A stretch of 64,000 bases of DNA from Nakamurella lactea DSM 19367. Lineage in GTDB: Bacteria; Actinomycetota; Actinomycetes; Mycobacteriales; Nakamurellaceae. Both the position numbers and the translations under genes were made by a program. The notes under the pieces were generated by a model, which did not search any database, was not told the DNA's origin, and saw only the letters and a program-made list of their open reading frames with translations. The stretch's first letter is position 1, and every line of letters begins with the position of its first letter. Positions 10,435 through 18,940 of the stretch are shown here, piece after piece. The stretch lies in the NCBI RefSeq assembly GCF_000426645.1, contig NZ_AUFT01000005.1:462283-526282 (forward strand), read 5' to 3'.

Positions 10435-11733
10435 ATGAGCCCTCGCGATCCGACGACGGGTATCCCGCCCACCGTCGACGACGTGAACCGCGCGGCGGCC
10501 ATTGCCCGGCGGGAGCATTCCGCCCGGGTGATGGCCGTCATGCTGCGGTCCTTCCGTGATCCGGACCTGGCCGAGGAGGCGACCGCTGATGCCTTCGAGG
10601 CTGCCCTGCAGTCATGGCCGACATCCGGGATCCCGGCCGCGCCGCAGGCGTGGCTGATCACCGCGGCGCGGCGCAAGGCGCTCGATCGGCTCCGGCACGA
10701 TCAGGTCGGCCGCCGGATGGCCCTGCGGCTGTCCGGCGACCGGCCGCCGGAGACCGCCCCGGGCGCCGACACCGGGGTCGAACGCGGACCGCTGGCCGAC
10801 GACGAGCTACGGCTGGTGGTGCTGTGCTGCGATCCGCGACTTCCGACCACGGATCAGACCGCATTGACCCTGAAGTGGGCGTGCGGCGTATCGACCAAGG
10901 CGATCGCCGCCGCGCACCTGGTGCCGGTGCCCACGATGGCAGCCAGGTTGACCCGGGCTCGGCTGAAGATCGCGGCCGCCGGACCCGACCTCGACCTGCC
11001 CGACGAAGTGATCGACCGGCGGTTGCCGGTCGCCTGCCGGGTGATCCAGCTGGCCTACACACTCGGCCACACCGCCGTCGCCGGTGACGAACTGCGCGAC
11101 GAGGATCTGATCGGCCGGTCGGTGCACCTGGCGCGAGCGCTGCAGTCCCAACGGCCGCGGGACCCGGAGATCACCGGACTGCTGGCGCTCATCCTGTTGT
11201 CCGAGGCCAGAAACCCTGCCCGGCAGGCCGACGGCAGGCAGATCCTGCTCGCCGACGCCGACCGCCGCCGGTGGAACGCCACGTTGGTCCAGGAAGGACT
11301 GGAGCTGACCCGCCGGGTGATGGCCGAGCAAGGCGGGCCGACCGGGTCGCGCGGGCCGATGGTGCTGCAGGCGGCGATCGCCGCCGAGCACTGCCGTGCG
11401 AAGCGGTTCGCCGACACCGATTGGGATCGGATCATCGCGTTGTACGGCGACCTGCTGACGGTGCTGCCGAGTCCGACGCTGGCCCTCGGCCGGTGCGTCG
11501 CCTGGTCCTACCGGTACGGACCCGAACCGGGCCTGACGGATCTGCAGGAGGTGATGGCCGACGGCCGCCTCGATCGATACCCGTACGCGCACGCCGCCCA
11601 GGCCGAGATGCTGCAGCGAACAGCCCAGGCCGACGCAGCGGTCGATGCCTGGCGGCGCGCCGCCGAGTGCGCCAGGTCCGGATCCGAGCGGTCGTTCTTC
11701 CTGGCCCGCGCCGCAGCCGTCGACCGGCGCTGA
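10435..11733 (+). CDS. ECF-family RNA polymerase sigma factor, ECF42-like
   Basis: 432 residues: sigma-2 region near 20-80 (REHSARVMAVMLRSFRDPDLAEE), sigma-4 near 120-185 (LTLKWACGVSTKAIAAAHLVP), and a long C-terminal extension of TPR-like helices (YPYAHAAQAEMLQ). This architecture plus the adjacent YCII gene is that of ECF42, where no classical anti-sigma factor is encoded and the C-terminal extension is needed for activity. ATG at 10435 follows the YCII gene by 13 bases, so the two are probably cotranscribed. Confidence 0.88.
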   Translation: MSPRDPTTGIPPTVDDVNRAAAIARREHSARVMAVMLRSFRDPDLAEEATADAFEAALQSWPTSGIPAAPQAWLITAARRKALDRLRHDQVGRRMALRLSGDRPPETAPGADTGVERGPLADDELRLVVLCCDPRLPTTDQTALTLKWACGVSTKAIAAAHLVPVPTMAARLTRARLKIAAAGPDLDLPDEVIDRRLPVACRVIQLAYTLGHTAVAGDELRDEDLIGRSVHLARALQSQRPRDPEITGLLALILLSEARNPARQADGRQILLADADRRRWNATLVQEGLELTRRVMAEQGGPTGSRGPMVLQAAIAAEHCRAKRFADTDWDRIIALYGDLLTVLPSPTLALGRCVAWSYRYGPEPGLTDLQEVMADGRLDRYPYAHAAQAEMLQRTAQADAAVDAWRRAAECARSGSERSFFLARAAAVDRR

Positions 11734-11818
11734 CCGCAACCTCGACCTTCCGGCCCTCGTCACGGCTAGATCTCGACGTTTTCCCCCGGATGCGCCGCGC
11801 GGCATCGGCCTTCGGTCG

Positions 11819-12355
11819 TCACACGGATTCGGCGGACAGCGACAGCCGGACCTTCAGCCGGCGGCCGGCCATCCCCTTGGCTGCGGTGACTCCGAACGCG
11901 TACCGGTCGATCTCGGCGTTCGCGGTGGCGAGGATCCGGTCGTCGGTGATGTCCAGGTCGTGAACCGTCAGCCGGACGGGCTGGGTCTCGGTCCGGACGG
12001 TGAGCCGGCCGGACACCGCGGCAGCCGCCTCGGTGTGGCTGATACCCGTTGCGCTGAAGGTGATGTCCGGGAACCGTTCGGCATCCAGGAAGCGTGCCGA
12101 TATGACGGTGACGTCCCGACCGGAGTTGCCGGTGTCGAAGCTATTGACGGCGATGACGGCCGCCACCGCGACCGTGCCGTCTTCGTCGAGAGTGATCTCC
12201 CCCGATCGGATCGCAAAGCTGCCGCGCACTCCGCCGAGCCCGAACAGATGCCGGGTGCTGAACCGGACCTGTGAGCGGACCGGGTCGATCTGGTAGCGGC
12301 GAACCCGTTGCGCGGTGCCGGTTTCGGGACTGGGGCGAGCGGTGTTCTGGGTCAT
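11819..12355 (-). CDS. YceI family protein
   Basis: 178 residues of the lipocalin-like YceI fold, which binds polyisoprenoid-type lipids in characterised members. It has the typical beginning YQIDPVRSQVRFSTRHLFGLGGVRGSF. No signal peptide is visible, so this copy is predicted cytosolic. ATG at 12355 is preferred over a GTG three codons upstream because AGGGTGG lies at better spacing. It faces away from ftsK across a ~200-base gap and is convergent with the ECF sigma gene. Confidence 0.88.
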   Translation of the reverse strand: MTQNTARPSPETGTAQRVRRYQIDPVRSQVRFSTRHLFGLGGVRGSFAIRSGEITLDEDGTVAVAAVIAVNSFDTGNSGRDVTVISARFLDAERFPDITFSATGISHTEAAAAVSGRLTVRTETQPVRLTVHDLDITDDRILATANAEIDRYAFGVTAAKGMAGRRLKVRLSLSAESV

Positions 12356-12469
12356 GTGGACCACCCTGCCGCGGCATCGGCCGGTGCACAGCAGCCGACG
12401 GTCTCGACCGTCACCGACTTTGGTCGGTAGCGTTCCCGGTCCACCCGCGGGACAACCCCGCTACGTGCT

Positions 12470-12570
12470 CGTCAGAGCTCGTGTCTGATTGAGCTCTTCC
12501 TCGCACTCCGCTGCGGCCGGAACTCGCTGCGCTCGTCCCAACCTCCGCTCCGCACTTCGTCAGAGCTCGT
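12470..12570. repeat. 88-bp spaced direct repeat at ftsK 3' end
   Basis: The 13-mer CGTCAGAGCTCGT occurs at 12470-12482 and again at 12558-12570, the second copy being the last codons and stop of ftsK. The 75 bases between are a pyrimidine-rich, CTCGCTGCGCTCG-like sequence without a gene. This looks like a small insertion with target duplication, or duplicated ftsK tail, and may contain the ftsK terminator. Confidence 0.45.
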
Positions 12571-15325
12571 CGGGCACGGCGCTGCTGGAGGGCTCGGCGC
12601 CGGTCAGCGAGGCGATGACGTCGTCCAGCTCGTCCGGCTGCACCAGCACGTCCCGGGCCTTGGAACCCTGCGACGGCCCGACGATGCCGCGGGTCTCCAT
12701 CAGGTCCATCAGCCGGCCGGCCTTGGCAAAGCCGACCCGCAGCTTGCGCTGCAGCATCGAGGTCGAGCCCAGCTGCGACTCGATCACCTGCTGCACAGCG
12801 AGAATCAGCAGATCCAGGTCGTCGCCGATGTCCGGATCGACGTCACCCTTACCGGGCTCCGCCTTGGCGACGGTCACATCCTGCCGATACTCCGGCTCCG
12901 CCTGGGTCTTGGTGAACTCGACGACCTCGGCGATCTCCTCGTCCGAGACGTAGGCACCCTGGATCCGCACCGGCTTGCCGGCACCCATCGGCAGGTAGAG
13001 GCCGTCGCCCATGCCGATCAGCTTCTCGGCGCCCGGCTGGTCCAGGATGACCCGGCTGTCGGTCAACGACGACGTCGAGAAGGCAAGCCTGGACGGCACG
13101 TTCGTCTTGATCAGACCGGTGACCACGTCCACCGACGGCCGCTGGGTGGCGAGCACCAGGTGGATGCCGGCGGCCCGCGCCTTCTGGGTGATCCGGACGA
13201 TGGCGTCCTCGACGTCCCGCGGGGCCGTCATCATCAGGTCAGCCAGCTCGTCGATGATGCCAAGGATGTAGGGGTACGGCTTGTAGACCCGTTCGGACCC
13301 CGGCGGCGTGGTGATGCTCCCGTTGCGGACCTTCTTGTTGAAGTCGTCGATGTGCCGCACCCCGTGCGTCAGCATGTCCGAATACCGCTGCTCCATCTCC
13401 TCGACCAGCCAGGCCAGCGCGGCCGCGGCCTTCTTCGGCTGGGTGATGATCGGCGTCAGCAGATGCGGAATGCCTTCGTAGGGAGTGAGTTCGACCATCT
13501 TCGGGTCGATCAGCACCATCCGCACCTCGGCCGGCGTCGCCCGCTGCAGCAGCGATACCAGCATGGAGTTGACGAAGCTGGACTTGCCGGAGCCGGTGGC
13601 GCCGGCCACCAGCAGGTGGGGTGTCTTGGCCAGGTTAGCGGTGACGAAACCGCCCTCGACGTCCTTGCCAAGGCCGATCACCAGCGGGTGCTGATCCTTG
13701 CGCGCATCCGGTGCCGCCAGCACGTCGCCGAGCCGGACCATCTCCCGGTCGCTGTTGGGCACCTCGATACCGACCGCGGACTTGCCGGGGATCGGCGCCA
13801 GCAACCGGACGTTGTCGGTGGCCACCGCGTAGGCGATGTTCCTGGTCAGCGCGGTGATCTTCTCGACCTTGACGCCGGGGCCGAGCTCGACCTCGTACCT
13901 GGTGACGGTCGGGCCGCGGGTGAAGCCGGTGACCGCCGCGTCGACGTTGAACTGCTCGAGCACATTGTCGATCCGCTCGATCATCTCGTCGTTGGCGCTG
14001 GACCGCTGCTTCGGCGGGGCACCGAGTTTGAGAATCTGGCCCGGCGGCAGCTGGTAGGTACCGTCGACCGCGCGATCGAGGGTCAGCTGGGTTGGCTGCT
14101 GCACGGGCGGCAGCGTCTTGTCGGGCACAGCGGGCCGGTCCACCCGGCGGCGCGCGAGCTGCTCGGTCGGCGCCGTCGGTGCGGCCAGGTCGCCGGCGTT
14201 GCCCTCGTCGTCGGCGGCCGGTTTCGGTCGCCACCTCTTGCGGGGCAGCGCCTCGGTGGGTTGTTCGTCGACCGGCAGGTCGACCGCGGTCGCCTGCGCA
14301 TCGGGATCGTCGTCCGGCTCGGCCACCCGGCGTCGGGAGGACCGGCGCAGCCGGACGCCCGACAGGTCGGCGTCCGGATCCAGCGCCACCGTGCCACCGT
14401 CCAGGTAGCCGTCATGATCGCCCTGGTCGTAGACGTCGTCGCCGTCGTTCGGACGGCCGGCGCCGAGCCATTCCCGCACCCGGCCGGGCAGCTCGACCAG
14501 CGGGATCCCGGAGATCACCAGTAGCCCGTAGATGCTCAGCAGCACGAGCACCAGGATCGCCGGGACCGTCGTCAGACCTGCATAGAGCGGATGCCCGAGC
14601 AGCCAGCCGAGGGTGCCGCCGGCCGATTTGCGGGCCGCGACCGAGTCGACGGCATCGGCGGCCTTCAGGTCGGCCTCGTGCGCGACCTGCAGGATTCCGG
14701 TCACGCCCAGCGTCAGCGCCGCCGAACCGACCAGCCGCGGCACCGTTCGCCGTTGCCGGTCGCCGGAGCGCATCAGCACGATCGCCGGGATCAACAGCAG
14801 CACCGGCAGCACCACGGCCACCGCGCCGACCCAGACCCGGGCGACGTCGTCGACCAGCTCGCCGACCGGTCCGGCCGCGTGGAACCAGCTGCCGATCGCG
14901 CAGACCAACGCGACCGCAATCAGGGCCAGCGCAACGCCGTCCCGGTGATGCGCGGAGTCCATGGTGCGGGCGGCACCCGCGCCGCGGCCGAGTGCCCGGA
15001 CCAGGCCCCCGATGCCCTTGGCGATCAGCCGCCAGAACGCGGCGATCGCCCGACCGATGGCGCTCATGCTGCGACCGAAGGCACCCTGCTTCTTGGCAGC
15101 GCTTTTCTTGGCTGCCGGCCGTGATGTCGTCTTGGTCGCCCTGGTGGAACTGCTGCGCCGCTGCGGCGTGCTGGATCGCTTGGCCGACCCGCCGGCTGCG
15201 CTGCGGCCACGGGACGTCGCTGTTGTCTTCGCCGTGCTGCTGCGTCCACCGGAACGCCCGGCCTGCGCGCGGCCGCTCGGCGACCCCGAACGAGGACGTG
15301 CGGGCGTGGACGACTTACCTGGCAT
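12560..15325 (-). CDS. ftsK: DNA translocase FtsK/SpoIIIE
   Basis: Septum-anchored ATP-driven pump that clears chromosome termini at division. 921 residues: a very basic Ser/Thr/Arg/Lys-rich N-terminus (1-95, AKTT- and KRSS-type repeats), four membrane segments (about 130-290), an acidic/Pro linker with PLPRKRWRPK, then the motor with Walker A GATGSGKSS near 574, Walker B-like MVLIDPKMVELTPYEGIPH, and LGIIDELADLMM near 685, and a C-terminal winged-helix gamma domain (QRKLRVGFAKAGRLMDLME). The start MPGKSS at 15325 was chosen because upstream codons lack family character; the ribosome-binding site is weak. Confidence 0.95.
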   Translation of the reverse strand: MPGKSSTPARPRSGSPSGRAQAGRSGGRSSTAKTTATSRGRSAAGGSAKRSSTPQRRSSSTRATKTTSRPAAKKSAAKKQGAFGRSMSAIGRAIAAFWRLIAKGIGGLVRALGRGAGAARTMDSAHHRDGVALALIAVALVCAIGSWFHAAGPVGELVDDVARVWVGAVAVVLPVLLLIPAIVLMRSGDRQRRTVPRLVGSAALTLGVTGILQVAHEADLKAADAVDSVAARKSAGGTLGWLLGHPLYAGLTTVPAILVLVLLSIYGLLVISGIPLVELPGRVREWLGAGRPNDGDDVYDQGDHDGYLDGGTVALDPDADLSGVRLRRSSRRRVAEPDDDPDAQATAVDLPVDEQPTEALPRKRWRPKPAADDEGNAGDLAAPTAPTEQLARRRVDRPAVPDKTLPPVQQPTQLTLDRAVDGTYQLPPGQILKLGAPPKQRSSANDEMIERIDNVLEQFNVDAAVTGFTRGPTVTRYEVELGPGVKVEKITALTRNIAYAVATDNVRLLAPIPGKSAVGIEVPNSDREMVRLGDVLAAPDARKDQHPLVIGLGKDVEGGFVTANLAKTPHLLVAGATGSGKSSFVNSMLVSLLQRATPAEVRMVLIDPKMVELTPYEGIPHLLTPIITQPKKAAAALAWLVEEMEQRYSDMLTHGVRHIDDFNKKVRNGSITTPPGSERVYKPYPYILGIIDELADLMMTAPRDVEDAIVRITQKARAAGIHLVLATQRPSVDVVTGLIKTNVPSRLAFSTSSLTDSRVILDQPGAEKLIGMGDGLYLPMGAGKPVRIQGAYVSDEEIAEVVEFTKTQAEPEYRQDVTVAKAEPGKGDVDPDIGDDLDLLILAVQQVIESQLGSTSMLQRKLRVGFAKAGRLMDLMETRGIVGPSQGSKARDVLVQPDELDDVIASLTGAEPSSSAVPDEL

Positions 15326-15478
15326 GGTTGTCACGCTAGTCGCTCGAGTCCCATGGTTACCAGCTGCCACACCGCCCAGCTGCTGGGCCGCACGTGCGGC
15401 GAACGGTCGTCAGGCCTGCGGCAGCCACGTCACCTCGATCCGCGAACCCGTCGGGCGGGGTGTAACGTCCACGCATTC

Positions 15479-15760
15479 ATGAAGGTCAGCAGAAGGCGTC
15501 ACTACGAACCCGGCGAGGACAGCAAGAGCGCTATCGGCCCTGGCTGGGTTTTGCCTGCAGCTGTCGTCAATGATGCGGTGCATATCTTTCCTGTGGGCGA
15601 AAGAACGTGGAACGCGGTGCACCGGCGAGGCAGCGTGGCCGACGAATTGCGGTCGTTCTCTACACTCGACGCCGCAACGAGCTGGGCAGCCAGCCTTGGC
15701 GGATCAGCGATCTTCGTTGATCGAAATGGAGATCGACAGTTCACTCGTTTCACCGAGTAG
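15479..15760 (+). CDS. Small DUF2188-like protein
   Basis: 93 residues. The C-terminal two thirds (VHIFPVGERTWNAVHR, then FSTLDAATSWAASLGGSAIFVDRNGD) resembles the beta-beta-alpha-beta DUF2188 fold, whose function is unknown. Base composition is clearly more AT-rich than the neighbours, and the gene lies alone on + between two minus-strand genes, which suggests transfer. No strong Shine-Dalgarno site precedes the ATG, so the start is uncertain. Confidence 0.55.
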   Translation: MKVSRRRHYEPGEDSKSAIGPGWVLPAAVVNDAVHIFPVGERTWNAVHRRGSVADELRSFSTLDAATSWAASLGGSAIFVDRNGDRQFTRFTE

Positions 15761-15808
15761 CCGGCGGCCAGTGCGCTTGGCCGATCTCGCATTTTGAGGA
15801 GGCCGCCG

Positions 15809-16168
15809 TCAGCCCCGGGGTCCGCCGCCGGCGTCCACCTCGCCGTTGGAATCGACATCGTGCACGGCGATCACCGCGTCGAGGGGCAGCGGACCGTACA
15901 GGTGCGGGAACAGCTCGGTGCCGCCGGAGGTGTTCTCGTCGACCAGATCGGTCAGGTCGTCCGGATCGACGGTCAACAGCACCACCGGCTGCGTCTCCGC
16001 CGTCCAGAACCGCTGCCAGACCCCGGCCCGTTGACCGGCGTAACAGAAATGGATGAAGCCCTGGTCGGCCAGCGTCATCCCCCGTCCGGAGATGCGGTGC
16101 TCCCCCGCCGCCGAGGACGCTTCCCAATCGGCGGCGGTCGTGTAGTGGTACAGATACCGGTCAGACAT
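15809..16168 (-). CDS. DUF952 family protein
   Basis: 119 residues with the family pattern: YLYHYTTAADWEA at the start, DQGFIHFCYAGQ in the middle and ELFPHLYGPLPLDAVIAV near the end. The function is not established; the fold recalls ADP-ribosyltransferase-like proteins. It overlaps the rnj stop by 8 bases and is therefore the third gene of dapA-rnj-DUF952. Confidence 0.85.
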   Translation of the reverse strand: MSDRYLYHYTTAADWEASSAAGEHRISGRGMTLADQGFIHFCYAGQRAGVWQRFWTAETQPVVLLTVDPDDLTDLVDENTSGGTELFPHLYGPLPLDAVIAVHDVDSNGEVDAGGGPRG

Positions 16169-17852
16169 CGATCACGGTCGGCACGATCATCGGCCGGCGC
16201 CGGTAGGTGTCGGCGACCCAACGCCCGACCACCCGGCGCACCGCCTGGGCGACCCGGTGCGGGTCGGTGATCCCGTCAGCCTCGGTCCGGGCCAGCTCGG
16301 CCTCCACCAGCGGGACCACGGCGTCCAGCGCCTTCGGGTCGTCGGAGAAGCCCCGGCCGGACAGCGTCGGGGCGGCCTTGGCCCGGCCGGTGTGCGAATC
16401 GATGGCGACCACGATGGAGATGAAGCCGCCCTCGCCGAGCACCAGCCGGTCGGACAAGGTGTTCTCGCCGACGTCGCCGACGGCGTTGCCGTCGACGTAG
16501 ACCATGCCGACCTCGACGTGCCCGACGATCTTCGCCCGGCCGTTCGCCAGATCGACGACGGTGCCGTTGGGTGCCAGCACCACCCGGTCGGATCCCACGC
16601 CGGTCCGCACCGCCAGCTCGGCGTTGGCCCGCAGGTGGCGCCACTCGCCGTGGATCGGCATCACGTTGCGCGGCTTCACCGCGTTGAACAGGAACAGCAG
16701 CTCGCCGGCGGCCGCGTGTCCGGAGACGTGCACCTTGGCGCTGCCCTGGTGGATCACGTTCACCCCGACCCTGGACAGCTCGTTGATCACGGTGAACACG
16801 CTGGTCTCGTTGCCGGGAATCATCGACGACGCCAGGATCACCGTGTCGCCGTGCTGCAGTTCGACGGAGCGATGCTCGCCGCGGGACATCCGGGACAGTG
16901 CCGACAGCGGCTCGCCCTGCGATCCGGTGGAGATCAGCAAGACCTTCTCCGGCGGCAGGTCCAGCACCTTGTCCAGGTTGCGGATCAGCCCGTCCGGCAC
17001 CTGCAGCAGCCCGAGTTCCTGGGCGATCTGCATGTTCCGCACCATTGACCGGCCGACGAACGAGACCTTGCGACCGTACTTGTGGGCGGCGTCCAGCATC
17101 TGCTGCACCCGGTGCACGTGCGAGGCGAACGACGCCACGATCACCCGCTGCGGGGCGGACCGGATGTAGTTGTCCAGTACCGGTCCGATTTCCCGCTCGG
17201 AGGGCACGAACCCGGGCACCTCGGCATTGGTCGAGTCGACGCAGAACAGGTCGACGCCCTCGGCACCGAACCGGGCGAAGCCGGCCAGGTCGGTGAGCCG
17301 GCCGTCCAGCGGCAACTGATCGAGCTTGATGTCGCCGGTGTGCAGCACGGTGGCCGCCTTGGTGCGGATGCCGACGGCGAGCGCATCCGGGATGGAGTGG
17401 TTGACGGCGAAGAACTCCAGATCGAACGCGCCGACCTTGAACCGGTCGGTCTCCTTCACCACCCGCAGGTTCGGCTTGATCCGGTGTTCCTTGCACTTGG
17501 CGGCGATCAGCGCCAGCGAGAATTGGGCGCCGATCACCGGGAGGTCCCGGCGCAGCCGGAGCAGCCAGGGCAGGGCGCCGATGTGATCCTCGTGACCGTG
17601 GGTGATCACGACGGCCTCGATGTCCTCGATCCGGTCCTCGACCAGCCGCAGGTCCGGCAGGATCAGGTCAACGCCGGGCTGTCCGTCTTCCGGGAACAGC
17701 ACGCCGCAGTCGACGATCAGCAACCGGCCGTCGAGCTCGTAGACGGTCATGTTACGGCCGATTTCGGTGATCCCACCAAGGGCGACCACCCGCAAGGTGC
17801 CCGGCCGCAGCGGCGGCGGCGCAAGTTCGGCAATGCTGTTCTGGCTGGTCAC
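16161..17852 (-). CDS. rnj: Ribonuclease J
   Basis: Metallo-beta-lactamase/beta-CASP RNase (5'-3' exo- and endonuclease) acting in rRNA maturation and mRNA decay. 563 residues. The metal-binding HGHEDH is at 85-90, with NHSIPDALAV, HTGDIKLDQ and the beta-CASP segment PIHGEWRHLRANAELA further on. The GTG start at 17852 overlaps the dapA stop (GTGA), placing RNase J under translational coupling with dapA, an arrangement known in actinobacteria. Confidence 0.96.
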   Translation of the reverse strand: MTSQNSIAELAPPPLRPGTLRVVALGGITEIGRNMTVYELDGRLLIVDCGVLFPEDGQPGVDLILPDLRLVEDRIEDIEAVVITHGHEDHIGALPWLLRLRRDLPVIGAQFSLALIAAKCKEHRIKPNLRVVKETDRFKVGAFDLEFFAVNHSIPDALAVGIRTKAATVLHTGDIKLDQLPLDGRLTDLAGFARFGAEGVDLFCVDSTNAEVPGFVPSEREIGPVLDNYIRSAPQRVIVASFASHVHRVQQMLDAAHKYGRKVSFVGRSMVRNMQIAQELGLLQVPDGLIRNLDKVLDLPPEKVLLISTGSQGEPLSALSRMSRGEHRSVELQHGDTVILASSMIPGNETSVFTVINELSRVGVNVIHQGSAKVHVSGHAAAGELLFLFNAVKPRNVMPIHGEWRHLRANAELAVRTGVGSDRVVLAPNGTVVDLANGRAKIVGHVEVGMVYVDGNAVGDVGENTLSDRLVLGEGGFISIVVAIDSHTGRAKAAPTLSGRGFSDDPKALDAVVPLVEAELARTEADGITDPHRVAQAVRRVVGRWVADTYRRRPMIVPTVIDV

Positions 17853-18817
17853 GTAGTTGCGTCCGATCCGGGGATGACGAGGGTGTCGAGCGGGGCGAGT
17901 TCGGACAGATCGGTGGCGATCTGCGCGGCCTGCTCGGCGGTGGCGGGAACCTGTGGGAGTCGCGGGGTGCCGGTGTCGAAGCCGGCCTGGGCGAGCGCGG
18001 TCCTGGCGAACACCAAACCGGCGCCGCCACCGGTCCGGCCCATCGCACGATGTACCGGCATCAACGCCAGATGGATCCGCCGGGCGGTCGCCAGGTCGCC
18101 GGCGTTGGCGGCATCCACCAGGGCCTTGACGTGCGGCCCGACGACGTGCGCGATGATCGAGACGATGCCGACGGCTCCGACGCTGATCCACGGCAGGGTG
18201 AGCGGGTCGTCGCCCGAGTAGTAGACGAGGTCGGTGGCGGCGATCACCTCGGAGCCGGCCTGCAGATCACCCTTGGCATCCTTGACCGCGACGATCCGTG
18301 GGTGCTCGGCCAGCTTCTTCAGCGTGTCCGGGGCGATCGCCACCACCGAGCGCGGCGGGATGTCGTACAGCATGATCGGCAGCCCGGTGGCGTCGGCGAC
18401 CGCGGTGAAGTGCGCGAGCAGGCCGGCCTGCTGCGGCCGGGAGTAGTACGGGGTGACGAGCAATCCGCCGTGCGCGCCGGCCTGCTCGGCCTGACGGGCC
18501 AGCTCGATCGAGTGCGCCGTGTCGTAGGTGCCGATCCCGGAGATGACGGTCGCCCGCTCCCCGACCGCTTCCACGGTGGCCCGGATGATGTCGACTTTCT
18601 CGGCGTCGGTGGTGGTCGGCGACTCGCCGGTGGTGCCGTTGACCACCAGGCCGTTGTTGCCGGCGTCGACCAGCCGGACCGCGAGCTCACCGACCTTGTC
18701 CAGGTCGACCGCGCCGCCGGCGTCGAACGGGGTGACCATGGCGGTGAGGGTGGTCCCGAACGGGCGGCCAGGCATTCCGGCAGGCCCGGCAACGACCCCG
18801 GAAGCGTGAGAACTCAT
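17849..18817 (-). CDS. dapA: 4-hydroxy-tetrahydrodipicolinate synthase
   Basis: Condenses pyruvate with aspartate semialdehyde in lysine/diaminopimelate synthesis, which feeds peptidoglycan. 322 residues. Visible are NGTTGESPTTT, the tyrosine motif TPYYSRPQQ, and the Schiff-base lysine in IVAVKDAKGD. The ATG at 18817 gives the family N-terminus (an in-frame GTG 35 codons upstream lacks similarity). First gene of dapA-rnj-DUF952; dapB lies 10 kb away in the rpsO-pnp cluster. Confidence 0.96.
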   Translation of the reverse strand: MSSHASGVVAGPAGMPGRPFGTTLTAMVTPFDAGGAVDLDKVGELAVRLVDAGNNGLVVNGTTGESPTTTDAEKVDIIRATVEAVGERATVISGIGTYDTAHSIELARQAEQAGAHGGLLVTPYYSRPQQAGLLAHFTAVADATGLPIMLYDIPPRSVVAIAPDTLKKLAEHPRIVAVKDAKGDLQAGSEVIAATDLVYYSGDDPLTLPWISVGAVGIVSIIAHVVGPHVKALVDAANAGDLATARRIHLALMPVHRAMGRTGGGAGLVFARTALAQAGFDTGTPRLPQVPATAEQAAQIATDLSELAPLDTLVIPGSDATT

Positions 18818-18940
18818 GGCGCTCAACCTACCGTCGGGCGCGTGGACACGACACCAACGGCACTGCCAGGATGACGGGGAATCCTGCCGTTCCTCTGCCG
18901 AACCCATCTGCCGCACCACCATGCATCCGGAGGCCCCGAG

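Noticed and set aside
12446..12462. Shared GGGACAACCCCGCTACG at 12449 and in the truB N-terminus near 37555
   Set aside because: Only two copies, one inside a coding region with normal codons; chance or GC bias is a sufficient explanation without a genome search.
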